Positions 1 through 13,029 of a DNA stretch of 64,000 nt are shown in pieces. Within the stretch, counting starts at the first letter, position 1, and the number at the start of each line of letters is the position of its first letter. Origin of the DNA: Plectrocnemia conspersa (Eukaryota; Arthropoda; Insecta; Trichoptera; Polycentropodidae); NCBI GenBank assembly GCA_009617715.1, contig VTFK01000479.1:1-64000 (forward strand), given 5' to 3'. Position numbers and translations under genes: made by a program. Below the pieces are notes generated by a model. It saw only the letters and a list, made by a program, of their open reading frames with translations, did not search any database and was not told the origin of the DNA.

Positions 1-200
1 GCCGTCGCACTCGCAGCTGTAACGACGCAATTATTTTGCTAACACATCCCCCAGCACTGAGGGTAGGAAAACCCTCCAGACACACACATACATATACACA
101 ACGTGAGAAAATATAATAACGATAATGCGCCGCCGTGTTACCCGGGGTCAGCCGCCGGACCCGCGATTCGCCACCCCTGATTATTATTTCAGTTTCGTCA
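1..200. other. GC-richer island at window start
   Basis: This stretch is clearly richer in G+C and CpG than the DNA after it. It contains CG-rich blocks (around 125-175) and a short CA/TA run (81-103). No open frame continues out of it with recognisable protein content. It could be the edge of an exon, a UTR or a regulatory island cut by the window boundary. Confidence 0.3.
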
Positions 201-3200
201 TGAATTCAACATGGCACTGCTTTTCAACTTCCACGTAATGCACACGTGAATTATGTAATACGTCTCGTCTGAAATTTTACACGTAAAAACGCGCCGGCCT
301 CTGGGACTTCTTTTCGTATAAAAATATAATTGTTTTTTTAGTTGACCTTCATTTATCATTCCACGTAGGGCCATAAAATATGTTGTTATTAAACAAAAAG
401 CTGAAAAGGTTTTGGACATGGCGTACGACAGGGAGTCGTCATGTTTCCTGTATTATTTAATATTGCCCATGAGGGTATGATGTGTAAGATAAACGGCGTA
501 AGAGATTTTTCATCTTTACTAGAGCGACAGGAAAACCTGGTTAAAAAATATACAAACTCTTCATTTTACATACAGTTTTTAAAACTATAAGTCCGGTTCG
601 TCTCCAGAGGCTCGCTCGCGTGTGAAAAAAAAAAACCGCCTCCTACCACAAAAAACATGTATATATTTTAAAATATAAATAAAGTATTATTGTTAAATAA
701 CTATACAATTTAATGTTTAGTGAAACCTATATCTTTAAAGAAAAATGTATTTATTTAGTATTATAGTAGTTTTTTCACACTAGCTTAGATAGAACTAGCT
801 CGAATATAATATAACAATTTTATCTATTTTTTATCATCTTATTTATTGACTTTTTAATGAACTTTATTACACGCAGACTTTACAGGTCCTTTATCACTGG
901 ACGAAGTCATATTGTGTAATATCGCTGCTTCGAATATTTTTAATGACATAGCTAATTTTTATTTGGAAGTCTAATTTAAAGTCCAGGTAGAGTCTTTCTG
1001 CCCTACATCGCATAGCACAATTTTTTTTGGAATGTCTAGATTAGTGTTTCTTAATTTTGGGTGCAAGAAAGCATTTCCTTATAAAACTTTTTTTTTATAA
1101 ATAAGTTTAGTTTAAAACGTAAAGAAAACTCGAAAGATTAACAGTTTTACTTCAATAGTGTATATTTTTAGTTTTATTCAACATTAATGATTGTAATTGC
1201 TATTAAATATTTTTTTCCCAATTAATAGTAAAATTTATTACTTATCACCTTTAAATTATTATTATTACTATTTTGCTGTATTACAATATGATCAAGCTTA
1301 TTATTTATTTTGAAATTATTTGTTACGTATGTACCTGTAAAAATAATAGATCAAAACATATTTATAAACTAGTATTTTACTAATAAGGTAAGTTTTTTGT
1401 TACACTTATTTAACTATTAAACTCAAATTATTTTTTCACGTAGCAGAGATATTTTTACTAGTTTTATTTTAATAACTTGTAGTCGTATGTTTTAATTACA
1501 GTTATAACTTTGTGAAGTAACATGAAAATGCATTTTACTGAGATAGTTTTAAAAATATGCTTTGTGTTTATTCTTTCTGGTATACATGTTTATATTAAGC
1601 GATGAGTTATTATAAGACAAGCAATGTTAAATTTGCATAACTTTTTTTGTATGAAATGTAGTTCATAAAGATATTTAAACTATGAAGTATCGATTGAAAT
1701 TTACTTGCAGAATATGGAACGTATACTATGTAACAACTAGAAAAAAATTTAGGCAATTTCTAAATTGTTTGTTGACTGTATATTATATGTATAAAAATTG
1801 AGCATGAATATTATCAGCATTTAAAATAATATAAATAAATGTAATATTTTTTTTATAAGTGGATATGTCCATTATAATATATATTTATTTAGATTATTTT
1901 TGTAGTAAAAGTAATAAAAATATTCATTATAATAATGTTCATTAAATTTTTTCTATTATTCATTTTAACTGTTTGATTTAAATCTTGCTTACTGATATTT
2001 TTTAGTCTAAGACTAAAAATAAAAATAAAAATAACTGGTGAAAAGCCATCTCGATAATGTTGAACTGGAATTTTAAAATATATGTCTCCTGGTCGTTTCA
2101 GGCTTTTTTATTACGTAATTCAAAAGTTAATGTGTTTTAGAGTAAGTGAAAAACAGTATTAACGTAAGAATAAAATTCGTAGTAAAATCATAACAATATA
2201 GTCAAAAAAATATGGAATGTAGAACTGTGGTGAGAAACAGTAAAAATTGTAACTTTGACTTACATTTATCTAAAACTTATTTTTTAAACATGGTAAAAAT
2301 ACTTTTTTATCTTTATTAAAGTATTATATCTCAAAAAATCTAATATTTAAAGTAGAAAATATTAGGAACCAAAATGGTAGCGTGACACTTTTGACGTGAT
2401 TTTTTTATTACCTCCCATGTTTTATATATTTTATGCATTTTAAAATATTGGCTAAAACTTAGTTATTGCACAAAGTCAATAAACGATTGCAGACATCAGA
2501 AAATGTATTTGCTTCATTTTTATATTATGATCTTATATTTTATAAATAAAAAGTAGAAAAAAAAAATTATAAATGAAAAGCGTCATTATTAATAATTTGT
2601 TTAAATTTTATATAATTAATAAATTCAACGCATCTGTTCTGTAGAAACCCGTTGAATATTTAATTGTGCCATGAACAATTTAAAAACGATATATGGGATA
2701 TTGTTGAGTATTGATCTGTAGGGGTGTTATAAAATGTATCCCGAATGTGGAATAATGCTTAATGCAAGAACACAAAAAGCTTCCGCCATCAAAAAGTGGT
2801 CAGAGCAAATAATTTACGCGCAATGCGCTAAAACGTACCATCTAGCTACCTACATGAATATTTCTCGTCGTAAAATTTTAATGTAAAATTATTATATTAT
2901 ACAGCAACGGCTCAGAAGCATAGTATATGATTAAAACGCGGCGATGATGCGTTCAATTGCGTCATAAACCGAGTTTATGATATACAACTTTGTAAAAGAA
3001 AAGGCATTTTGGTCATTTATTACAGCAACATCGCCCCGTACTTTTTTAATATTTTTTCTGATCTGCTTAAATATTTAATATCACTCAAAAAACACTATGT
3101 ATTTTTAATTTTATTTTTAGATTCAGATAAAAGTTGAGCCAATTGCAATAAAGAATTTTAAAGTATAACATTTTATGTATACATAAATTTAAGAATAAGT

Positions 3201-3480
3201 TTTCAGTATATAATTTAAACAACTTTTTTTGATTAAATAATATATAAAATTTTAATAGAATAAAATAAATATAGTATTAAAAAACGATTCAAAGAATTTC
3301 TAAATTTCTCAATATGAAGAATATTAATAATAATATAAGAAAATAAAAATAAAAAACGGAATTATAAAGGAAAATACAGAAATTACTATAAAGATATTTC
3401 TCAAAGTTATATTAACACATTAATTTATCTGAAACATCGGAGACTGAGAAAACAAACCTCATTTTAGGTATGAGAACAAA
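201..3480. other. AT-rich DNA without recognisable genes
   Basis: Long A/T-rich sequence with many homopolymer runs and short frames only. I see no transposase, reverse transcriptase or RNA gene signature on either strand. It is consistent with intron or intergenic DNA. Confidence 0.6.
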
Positions 3481-3483
3481 ATG

Positions 3484-3570
3484 CCAAAGCACATATTGCT
3501 TTAGAGTAGCGGTTTCCTAACTGGGGAAGGGGCGAGGTAGTTCAAAGGGTTCAGAAAAAGTTTAATCTTT
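3484..3570. repeat. Dispersed repeat piece with hAT-like terminus
   Basis: A 20-bp string at 3,484-3,503, whose AAAGCA...TGCTTT ends are complementary, recurs exactly at 58,910-58,929. Just after it, from 3,508, the text TAGCGGTTTCCTAACTGGGG resembles the common hAT terminal pattern CAGNGGTTCTCAAACTGGGG. No matching second terminus or target duplication was found, so this is a partial or decayed element at best. Confidence 0.35.
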
Positions 3571-4239
3571 ATTATTTTATTATACATGTATTCCAAATAT
3601 TTTCAATAAAATATATTTTATTCATCTTGTAGTAATGGAGATACTAATGCTAATACAAGATAGTGGGAACAGGACAAGATAAATATTATGATAAATTACA
3701 TGATATTAGCAATGTATTTGGTTTATACAAAATTTTGGCTAAATTTGGCTACATCTCGTTTACTTTCAAATGCTTTAATGTATTCAAACATCATGTTTAT
3801 ACTTGTGCTAAAACATTGTAATTTTAGTTTAGTTCATTTATATACACATAGAGATATATAAAAAAAACATCAATTTCATGAGCTACTTAAGATAACTAAG
3901 CTGATGAAAGTTTATCAGATTCATACCCTCAAGAAATACCTAAATTTTTCAAAGCACTCCACAAATCGTCCACAAAGTACTTTTTCTTTGCTCAACCACC
4001 TTACGTTATTGAACATCAACAGTCCACTGTCAGTTAAATCAACCCTCTGTAAAAGCGCGATAAATTATCGCTTTTACTCTCTGGATTTATCGCTTATCGC
4101 TTATTTATTTGTAACAATTTATTTAATATTACATATATGTACATACATATATACCAAAGCGAACTATTGTAGAGTTGTATGTGGTTCTGAGCGCTGGTGG
4201 ATAAGCTGGCAAAGGAATGATAACCTCGGAATGGTCCTC

Positions 4240-4420
4240 TGAGGTTTCCTGTTGCTCGTCTCAAAGCGCAGGACTGTCTCTGGGTCGTCTAGAACGTCTC
4301 TACGCAGAAGCGTCATCTCCCTAGTTTGTCTCGTTGCCGTCTGTCGTCTGTCTGCCGCATCGTCTCTCTGCCGTCTGTCTAGTCTTTCCTGGAGTTAGAG
4401 CTTTTGTACCGTTGGTTGGG
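4240..4420. repeat. Pyrimidine-rich GTCT/CGTCT low-complexity tract
   Basis: The + strand is full of GTCT, CGTCT and CTGTCT words (for example around 4,325-4,385), giving a degenerate tandem pattern with unusually high CpG for the region. No reading frame in it looks like protein. It may be a degenerate minisatellite or part of the decayed hAT element next to it. Confidence 0.45.
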
Positions 4421-4627
4421 GACGTCTCCTGAATTGCAACAATCAGTCAACTAATTGTTGCCTATATTCGACCAACAAAATATCTTCACGTCTTGAAAGA
4501 GTGAAATTTGCTAGATCAACATATTTCAAAGGGTAAATAATGCAAGGGTTAAATATCAATGGTCATTTTTTCTGCTACCCGATGGCGTTTTATTTTTGCG
4601 CAAACCATAATGCGTAAGAGTGTATGA

Positions 4628-4677
4628 ATTCTCTGTATTTACGATAGTAATAATGATTCTCTGTATTTACGATAGTA
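4628..4677. repeat. 28-bp tandem duplication
   Basis: The 22-bp word beginning ATTCTCTGTATTTACG occurs at 4,628-4,649 and again at 4,656-4,677, a period of 28 bp, with no mismatch in the shared word. A recent local duplication is the simplest explanation. Confidence 0.85.
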
Positions 4678-4859
4678 CTAAAGGATTGATTTTTCCTCTG
4701 GACTTTGGTGGTCTGTTCAGTGTCGGTTTATTGTAATATTTGTCGTTATTTATCTTGCGGGTTACCCTTTGCTTAAATTACACAATTGGCTAGTTATAAT
4801 CTTGTAATTATGGTTTGGTTAACCTTGAAGAGCCTCCACAAAATAATTTAATTATGTGA

Positions 4860-5117
4860 AGCCTGCCTTGGCACACAACACCTCAATAGCCTCCATAAAC
4901 GATTTCACAAATTGGACATTTTTCCCACCATATTTTTACCCCCATCTGTCGTCACTGTCACAACTTTAGACATATCTATGCTTGGGAATGATTTTATAAC
5001 AATTTTAAATATTTTGTTTCCTGATATACTTATAGGCACTAATTCTAACTTTATACACTCTTCTCTAATTGTAAGACTTGTCAAAATCAAAATGTCTTGG
5101 AGTGTCACATTTGACAT
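4860..5117 (-). pseudogene. hAT transposase fragment (GTF2IRD2/ZBED5-like group)
   Basis: Read on the minus strand from 5,117, the frame carries MSKVVTVTTDGGKNMVGKMS, which fits the conserved (S)K-hydrophobic-x-x-V-T-T-D-G-x-x-M-V-G block of hAT transposases close to the vertebrate domesticated GTF2IRD2, EPM2AIP1 and ZBED5 proteins. The upstream residues (about 45) fit the same region. The frame stops right after the block, at 4,905; a shifted frame continues to about 4,860 with FVKSFMEAIEVLCAKAGF, so at least one frameshift is present. The N-terminal BED finger and the C-terminal dimerisation domain are absent, and no terminal repeats were found. This is a short decayed piece, not a functional gene. 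Family assignment rests on one motif block. Confidence 0.55.
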
Positions 5118-5219
5118 GTAGCAGGTTCACGATCACTGGTATAGAATAAAGAAAATAAAAAAAACAAACATGGATCTAATAATAAAATTCTATATTGCTA
5201 CTTTATTATATTATATTTT

Positions 5220-5560
5220 CAGCTGAATCTCCAACTTTCGAGGGGGAAACGTTCGCGATGGCCATTATCAAGAGATTCTTTTTCACGGCGAGCGAATAAT
5301 GAATACTTAAACTAGAGAAGGTGATGGTAGATAGAGCAGGCGACCATTCGTGCTCCCGTGGCTGTGTCAACAGTATCGCTCTGAAATAACGTATTTTTTC
5401 CTACAATATCGCGTCTCTCTTTTCCTAGCACGTGTGCGGTAGAATCCATGAGAAGACTTGTTAGAAGACAATTACTCCCTTTTGCTCACCGATCCGTCGG
5501 TAATTGAGTTTTTGTCCGACGCACGTGTCTCCTTTGTATGGTAGTCAGGTGAGTTATTGC
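5220..5560 (+). promoter_or_regulatory. GC-richer segment with two E-boxes and a consensus splice donor
   Basis: Two perfect CACGTG boxes lie at 5,429-5,434 and 5,522-5,527. The nine-base string CAGGTGAGT, identical to the ideal metazoan 5' splice donor, sits at 5,546-5,554. The segment is much less AT-rich than its surroundings. One reading is a first, non-coding exon with a promoter upstream; another is a conserved enhancer in which the donor is chance. No downstream partner exon was identified. Confidence 0.25.
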
Positions 5561-7044
5561 GGTGAGTGTTACTATGTCGGAAATCCAAGATCAAACGGCC
5601 GCCGCTTCGAATTGAAACACTCAAAGGTTCAATTGATTAATATTGAACTCGATTTTGAACGAGTGAAAGGATAAGAGTTTATCGCTGGCTATTTGAATGC
5701 CCAGGGATATTGGAATATTTGAGGGTTTCGAATCTTGGGTAGAGGTACGAATAATTTAAATTATTTAGAAAGTAACACTAAGATAGTTCAAAGTTCAATG
5801 AAACACTGTTATAAATAGATTGGATGAAAACGTATTCGAACTTTAAGAGCAACTAGATACAGATTCAGATTAAGACTAATGCAATATGTAACATGATTAA
5901 ATAGTTTGAATAGTATAATTCAAATTGCTTACATGGAAAGAAAGTTAAAAATTAGAATATTGATGACAATAAAGATAAATTATATTAATAAAAATTACAG
6001 CTTCTCTAGTTAGAAATAGTTTATTACATATTTAATAATACAAATAATTAATAATGATAAAGTAAACTCTTAATAAAATAGGTGCTTAATTTTACAATAT
6101 ACAATGTGCAGCAGTCGTATCGATCATTAATTAAATACACTCAAGGGTCCTTTAAAACCATATTCCAAATACAGATGTCCTGCAGATTGTATCTGGTCAC
6201 CACAATCCCTTGTCCGAAGTACGAAGGCTCGATTGATTGGAGCTTAAGGCTTATGATACACCTGGAACCCGACCAACAAATGGGCAATATTATATACAGC
6301 TATATAATCCACTGGGCCAGTTTGAGCAAACGTTGAAACTGAGCAAACATGCGTAACATATTGGATTATGTTAAGAATATATTAAAAGAGTTTGCAGTTT
6401 ACAACATGGTACATTTCCTTTCACTTTATAATTGGATTTTATTAAGTGCCTTGTTATTATAATATCAATAACATTTATACAGAATTTGAACAATTGTATA
6501 ATAGAAAATGTTTTTAAGTATATTTTCATTAATTTCATTAAACAAAGTCGCGTAATAATAATAAGCTTATTTTATTACACAAACTTTCACATAAACACGG
6601 CACAATAGTTTTCAACGGTACGAAGCTCAACAACAATGGTACAGGGCGGCGAAGCATCGCAATATTCCCCAGGGCAGCGAACCGACCAATATAAATGAGC
6701 ATATAGTAAGCCAATGTGTTCAAATTCATTTCTCATAAATTTTAATTCATGATCATTTGCTTGGTACTTTTTTAAGTCAGCAATAGATGTAAAAAAATCA
6801 CTTTATTATAAAATATTTCCATCAAAGTAAGAGTAACACATAGCACACCAAACTTAGATTCTTTAAAAAGCAAGAATTATAAGTAAATATCAATAATGTA
6901 TTTTTATGTAAATTGCAAGGAAAATTATTAATTGCAATTTTATTTTTATAAAAAAATGCAGCAAAATTTATTTTGATTTGCCTAAATATATTTAAAGTAA
7001 ATTGTAATTGCATTTGTAATAATAATTTGTACCATTTATATAAA
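5561..7044. other. AT-rich DNA without recognisable genes
   Basis: Unique-looking sequence. The frames here are short, lack composition or motif support, and I regard them as random open frames. Confidence 0.55.
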
Positions 7045-7085
7045 CTAGCTGTCGGTACCTCACGATCGTGAGGTACCGAAGCTAG
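7045..7085. repeat. 41-bp near-perfect palindrome (hairpin)
   Basis: The core at 7,053-7,078 is a perfect 26-bp inverted repeat, CGGTACCTCACGA against TCGTGAGGTACCG, with no spacer. It is extended by CTAGCT (7,045-7,050) and AGCTAG (7,080-7,085), with one bulged base. The GC-rich core stands out in A/T-rich flanks. It may be the fused end of a transposon, or a structured site in a LINE/SINE 3' region; the preceding AAACTAGCTGTC resembles the start of RTE-type insect repeat ends, which is weak evidence. Confidence 0.75.
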
Positions 7086-7448
7086 CAAGTGTGCGTATAC
7101 CGGACCCTCAACTTTTTGGGTTTTAAATATAATTTTTGCTTCGTTCTGATTTTTTAAATATTAAAAAAAAAAGAATGGTTCAAATTGGACATTATTATTT
7201 AGTATTTTCAATGATAGACAAAATGGTTTAATCTATAAAAAACTACTTAACATTTTCAATTCATTTGAAAATATGTTTACAACTTGACTAAATATTTCCA
7301 GAAGAAAACATTTAATATTATTTATTAGATTTGAAACGTTAGATTTTATCGTTATATTTGAAACTTAGATATTTAATGATAAATCTGAGTATTGCATATC
7401 ATTTATAAATAGGTTTAACTTAGCTAGATAATAATAAATTAAAAATTG

Positions 7449-7535
7449 TACAGTGAAATCTCAATACAGTGAAGCTCACGGAACCAATGAATAATTTTCG
7501 GTGCACTGAAAATTCGTTATATTGAATGTAAGAAA
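7449..7535. mobile_element. pogo/Tigger-like terminal fragment
   Basis: A TA dinucleotide is followed by CAGTGAAATCTCAATACAG, and later by AAAATTCGTTATATTGAATG. This resembles the CAGTG(G/A)AATCTCGAT...TTCGTTATA layout of pogo-type DNA transposon ends. A second such start (CAGTGAAGCTC) occurs within it. No opposite terminal repeat was found within 500 bp, so the element is truncated or too diverged to delimit. Confidence 0.4.
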
Positions 7536-10019
7536 GATGATATATTTTTATTTTATTTTTAATTACCATATTACTACAGCATCAAAATAACCTCTTATAA
7601 GGTTGACAAATCGTTTTTTGTTTATGTTTAATGATGTAAATGTATGAAACACAATAAAATTTGTGAAAAAAATGTTTTATTGTATAAAAAAAGTTTGTAT
7701 AAATAACTGAGAATAGATGAAGCAAACACGAAAAACATATTTTTTTCCTGAATTTTTAAACATTATCATAAAAATGCTATTTAAAATCACTTCATAGCAG
7801 ATAGCGTGAAAATATTATTATTATATTTTATAAAATCAGATATATGTTATTAAATGCACTACAATTGAATTTTATGGTACCAAATTTAACTAACCGAATG
7901 AATTGACTTTTTTCTATATTCGTTTATGATAAGAACAAAACCCTTTTTTAATTTTTTTACGTATATCGCCATAGTAACCGATTAACAAGAAATAGGGAAT
8001 TAATGAAAGAAAGTGACAATTTATTAAAATAAATAATATTTATTACGTAAAATGGATCCATGCAATTTTGGCTAATCGACCGTTTTAACAAGAACCGCTT
8101 TAGTTTTATGGATTATTTTTTTCGTCACAATTATTTTCCTTACCCTTTTGCATTAATGTTATGCAAGTAGAAAAAATACGTTTAGCGTTATCTGGCTTTG
8201 TTTACGTGGTTATTTCGAAGGAGTTTTTAGAAGTACATACACGATTGCGTTTTGTATAGCATAATTTTAGGTGCATATTTTAGACGCAACGAAAGATATC
8301 ACTTTTCATTTTAAAAATCAAGAACAGTTTGTTGTATAGAGTTATTAATTAATTTCGATTCGTCAAGACTGCATATGCGTTGTTCTAATTTTTTGGTTTA
8401 CTGATTAATTTTCATTCTAAAAAACGCATTTAATTATCAAGTTTTATATTTATAGTATGGTAAAAAACAAATATAACATAATAATACAAAACCTAATTGT
8501 AAGGGTCACCTTTATGGCTAAACATATTTTTTCACATTAGTGCGACTAGCATTTTATTTGATGACGATTGTATAACATGTATCACTTGCTGAAAAGAAAT
8601 CATAGAATGTAACCTCATACTAAAATGGCAACTATTTCCGCTTAAGTGATTTTTTACAATTTTTCATGTGTGCGAATGCTGCGCGTTAATTTTTATAAAT
8701 TCAAATATATTTCAAAATTTTTTTGAAACTATGTAAAATTTGTATAATTAGTGTACATGTTGTTATTGTATCGTAGCGATAGCAAGTTGTCTTCGAAGAT
8801 CGGGTGAAACTCTTGGATTTCAGATTTTGTAGCTAAAACAGCTTTGACATGAAAAGCATATGATCAACACGCGTGATTGTATATTGCATAGAAAAAAATA
8901 ACTTGCTCATTGTGAGTCACAAATAAGTATAGAAAATAGTTATATCATGTATTTAACATGTAATTGCAACGAATTTAGTCTTACGCTCGAGGGGTGTACG
9001 TGATAGGTTTAAGTAATCGAGGCAGATGTAAGTATCTAAATATAAGGGTAGAACTTCAACATTTTACTTTTACACCCTTATTCGAAAATAAATTACTACA
9101 CTAAATATTAAACTTGATAGTCAGTTTGAAAAAAAACATTTCTAACCTATAAAACTCCCATTTTATATATATGTATATATTAGGAATCGTGATTTAATCG
9201 GTTCTAAATTTGAAAGACTCAAGCCTAACTTTATTCGAAAAATATTTTGAAGTGTCTGTTATTTAATTAAGACCATATGAATCTTTTAACTCAATACGCG
9301 GATTCTAGAATAAAGTTGTAGAAATTAATCTACTTTGATTTACTTGTAAGTTATCTATATAATAAAAATGGTACATTTCATATATTTTCTAAAAACGATC
9401 GATGTATAAATATTTTTTTATTAATTAATATTTTAAGTCGTTTCACAAAAAATAATTTTATATAATATTATATAAAATTCATAAATGCATATAAAATTTA
9501 ATAACGTGTTTTTGTCCAATTCACATCGATTTTAATACAAAAAGTATTTTGTAAATCAATAAGGGTAAAAAAAAATTCATTATTTGCTTGTCTTTGTTTC
9601 ACTGAAAATTATACAAAATATCTACACAATTATTAAATTTGGTGTGCGTATTATAACGTAGCGTAACGTTCCATAAATTTAATTAACGTTAGGCGATTTA
9701 AACAAACGTCTGTAGGCATGTTAAATGATCGGGGGTTTGTGCGTGTTTGTGTTATATCACACTTGAGAGCAGAGTGGTTCATTTGCAAAATTTTCAGTTT
9801 TGAGTTATATATACTTTGGGGTAATACATTATGAGGTACATATTTTTAAAATTAAAAACATTAATTATATATAAAATTCTCTCTTAATTCAAATATTTAT
9901 TGGATTCGATAGTAAATCTTTGCAGATGCAATAATCGTTTCGATTTGCATTAATCACGCAGAGGCTTTTGTATCAATTTAGTCGGTAATTATTTAGCTCT
10001 TAGATTTAATTAATATCGA
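7536..10019. other. AT-rich DNA without recognisable genes
   Basis: No protein motif, RNA gene or paired terminal repeat was found on either strand. A 17-base resemblance to a universally conserved 18S rRNA string near 8,803 has no flanking support and was rejected. Confidence 0.55.
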
Positions 10020-10300
10020 CGACCGCAAAAGTGGATTTCGGCTTTTTTTTAATTAAGCGCTCGCATATTTTTCGCGCAGTCGGGAAATCCCGGGAAATAA
10101 CGAACCAGCGAGAAAGACGAGAAGAGTTTTTGGAAAAGCGCCATTCGATTTGCATATCGGACCGAAGTTAATTAACTTTAAAATGAGGCCCGCGCCGCGT
10201 GCGGCTTATTTATTAGCACGTTGGATACGTTTTCGGTTAAATTGTAATATTTCACAATTTAACGGGCCTCCATTATATGCATGACGATGTGTGACCCAGT
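10020..10300. promoter_or_regulatory. GC-richer regulatory-looking island
   Basis: In strongly AT-rich surroundings this island has CpG-rich runs (for example GCCCGCGCCGCGTGCGGC near 10,188) interleaved with homeodomain-type words: ATTTGCATAT (POU octamer-like, near 10,147), AATTAA and TTTATTA. An inverted repeat GTTAAATTGT / ACAATTTAAC lies near 10,235-10,263. No open frame crosses it. The pattern fits a conserved non-coding enhancer, but this is inferred from composition and motif density alone. Confidence 0.3.
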
Positions 10301-13020
10301 GAAAAGCCAATGCGGCTAACTCTAATGAATGAAATGAGGATAATAATTGGTAGCAAAAATCTTATGTCTATATCAATGTACAGCAAATGGCGATAACATA
10401 ACTATTGATTTCATTTTATTCATTTAGGTTCTGTTAGCTTTTTAAAATCAATAAATATGTGTGAAAACTATCGTCTTTTTAATATATTGGAATTTAGCTC
10501 CTAATACTGATACTACACAATATGTTGAATTTTTTATACATAAATAAATAAAATAAAAATAATTGAAATGTAGATTTATTATATTAACATTTAAAAAACA
10601 CCTTTTTATATTTTCTCATACAGTTTATATAAATTTCATACACACGTTTGAAAATTAGTTTATTTTAAGTGCTGTCCAACTATCGGTCCAATTCTGACAA
10701 TTAGATTTATATTTCAAATATTTTATAAGGTTCTGAAACCTTTTAATATTAAAAGTAGTATCGTATTATTATTTGAATATATTTTCTTCGTATAAAAATA
10801 ATACCTTTGAGGAGACAAGAACTGACTTTTCAATTACCTACCCCTTTATTTCGTCCTGAAATGTTTGCGAAAAAATGGCTTGCGGGCTAAGAAAAATTAA
10901 ACATTGCTGTTTTAAGGAATTTCAACTGTTTTTAAACAAAATTAATTTTTTTTTCATTTTTTAATGAAAGTAAAGCAAGATGTAAATTTGTATGTTTATT
11001 TAAAATGACAAAAAAAGCAATAAACTGCAATAGCAATAAAAAATATTATACAAAAGACAGACCAGTAAATTGCATTGGCACATCAACGCACATTCACTTA
11101 CAGATAATAAAAAGACAAGCAAATAAAATATAGGATATATTCTATAACATTAAACAGATTTACAAAAAAACCATCACTTAGATCGGTGCACACTGTAGAT
11201 AGCAAGAAACGCTGTTTACGCAATTCATTTAACCGGCAGTAAATACTATTTTATATATGTCATTTTTTTATAAATTTATTTTAATTGGTTGTATACCAAA
11301 GAAATAAACAGCTGTTCTTAACTGTAAGGATTTCAGTAATAAAAGCCAATACTACATTTCAGAGAATTCATTCAAATTTAGACTTTGGAAGCTTTTATAC
11401 CCAGATTTGATTTAAAGCTTATTAATAGTCAAAAGTTTACCTTAGTCGTCAGCAGCTATTTAGTGACTAATAAATCATTCAAGCGTTCTTTTCTTATTAA
11501 TGTAAACATATAAAATATATATTTTTAAATAATACCTAGTATGGGCTTATTAAAAAAATACATCCAATTATTCTTAAGTGATTAGAGTACCTCTCAAATT
11601 TTTAATTCAAACAGATTTTCTGAGAGCTTAAAGAATAGTATACTATTTTTTTTAATACTACATAATATAAACAAGAATATTTTAATGATATATTTTTATT
11701 CTCTTTCACAAGGTAGAAAGCCTTTGTTGTGCCATTTTCTCTTTAATTAAGAAGACACGCGATAGGTAACGCACGACTTAAAAAAACACTTTTACCCATG
11801 TTTGTAATTAAATATCCATTGCTAAAGGGTCCTTGGCGTCTTGCTTCAAACTAGAAATTATTAAACTAATAATAGTGCCTCGGGAGAGGGACCGAGGAAA
11901 ATTATGGTCCTGAGTCACCTAGAGTGATCAACGTTTCAGATAGACCTTATCTCGGTTGAAACTTTTCGTTTTAATTGAACGCCGTAATCGTTGGCGCAAT
12001 ATTATACCTCAAAACTTTGCATTTTATGAAAGTCATTAATTATAAACTTCATATATTATATTATACAGAATACAGTGTCTATAATAATATTTATTTTAGT
12101 ATAAAATTTGACTGAAGCATGACATTGCGTATTTTAAAATAATGGATGGTAAAATAATGGTAAGTAATAAATATGTATATATTATTTGCTGTCATTCGCA
12201 AAAAGCTTGATTAATTGTAGTATTTTAATAAAATATGTACTAAATGAATATAAATAATATTTATAAAGAAGGGTAATTTTAAAATAAAGAGAAAATAAGA
12301 AGGGAGAGAATGAGGAATAGAAAATATCTGGAAAAGTAGATATCGTCGTCCGGTTGAGAAATATCTTAAGATTCAATTCACTAAAAGGTTTTTTATGTCC
12401 CCTTTTCTGTCTCTTATCAAAGTGCGGTCCGCATTATCGGTCATCCATTTTTAACCAAATCTCCGCTTGTACTCACAAATACACGTACATATACACGTAC
12501 AATGCATCGTATTGTATTATATCTTATTTATGTACCTTTGAAGGTTTATCCAGTTAATCAGGAAGCGAAATCGCGGGATATAACGGAGAGGAGAATACAC
12601 GTAATGTTTGATTGTGTTTTGGGAATCAATCTTGATTTGGGCCTCTGTAGCAAAATAGAGACGTGAAATATTTTCTGTGTTGTATAGTTTTTTTATTATA
12701 TTAAATTATGGCGTTCAAGGGTTAGATTTATTGCGAAATATTTAATAATACATCATGGTGTTAATATTTTATACCAAGGAATTTTGATATTTTTTATTTC
12801 TAAGCTGCGTGGATTATAGATCATAACTACATAACTAACTATTATCATTAATAACTACTGATAATATGGATTACAACTACTCATTATTAACATACTACAA
12901 GGAACTATGTTACTTCACTCGCTTAGCTTTTTAAAAAAAATCTAAGTCGAAACTAATTTTAATCAATCCTAAGATGTAGTATATATGAAAAAAATATTAG
13001 TAAAATGTTGATGTATACAT
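10301..13020. other. AT-rich DNA without recognisable genes
   Basis: No convincing coding or mobile-element signature. A somewhat GC-richer patch lies at 11,880-12,000, with a small inverted repeat CCTCGG/CCGAGG near 11,880-11,897. Around 12,470-12,500 the words ACACGTACAT/ACACGTAC repeat in tandem. Confidence 0.5.
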
Positions 13021-13029
13021 CTATTCATG

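Noticed and set aside
3904..4242. 112-codon + strand frame
   Set aside because: Composition is that of translated AT-rich DNA; no motif, and the frame runs into the low-complexity tract.
4904..5121. + strand frame of 69 codons over the hAT fragment
   Set aside because: The conserved transposase block is on the minus strand; the + frame is its shadow.
8803..8819. Short resemblance to a conserved 18S rRNA string (GGTGAAAYTCTTGGAT)
   Set aside because: About 16 of 17 bases match, but neither flank aligns to rRNA, so chance or an extremely small relic is more likely.
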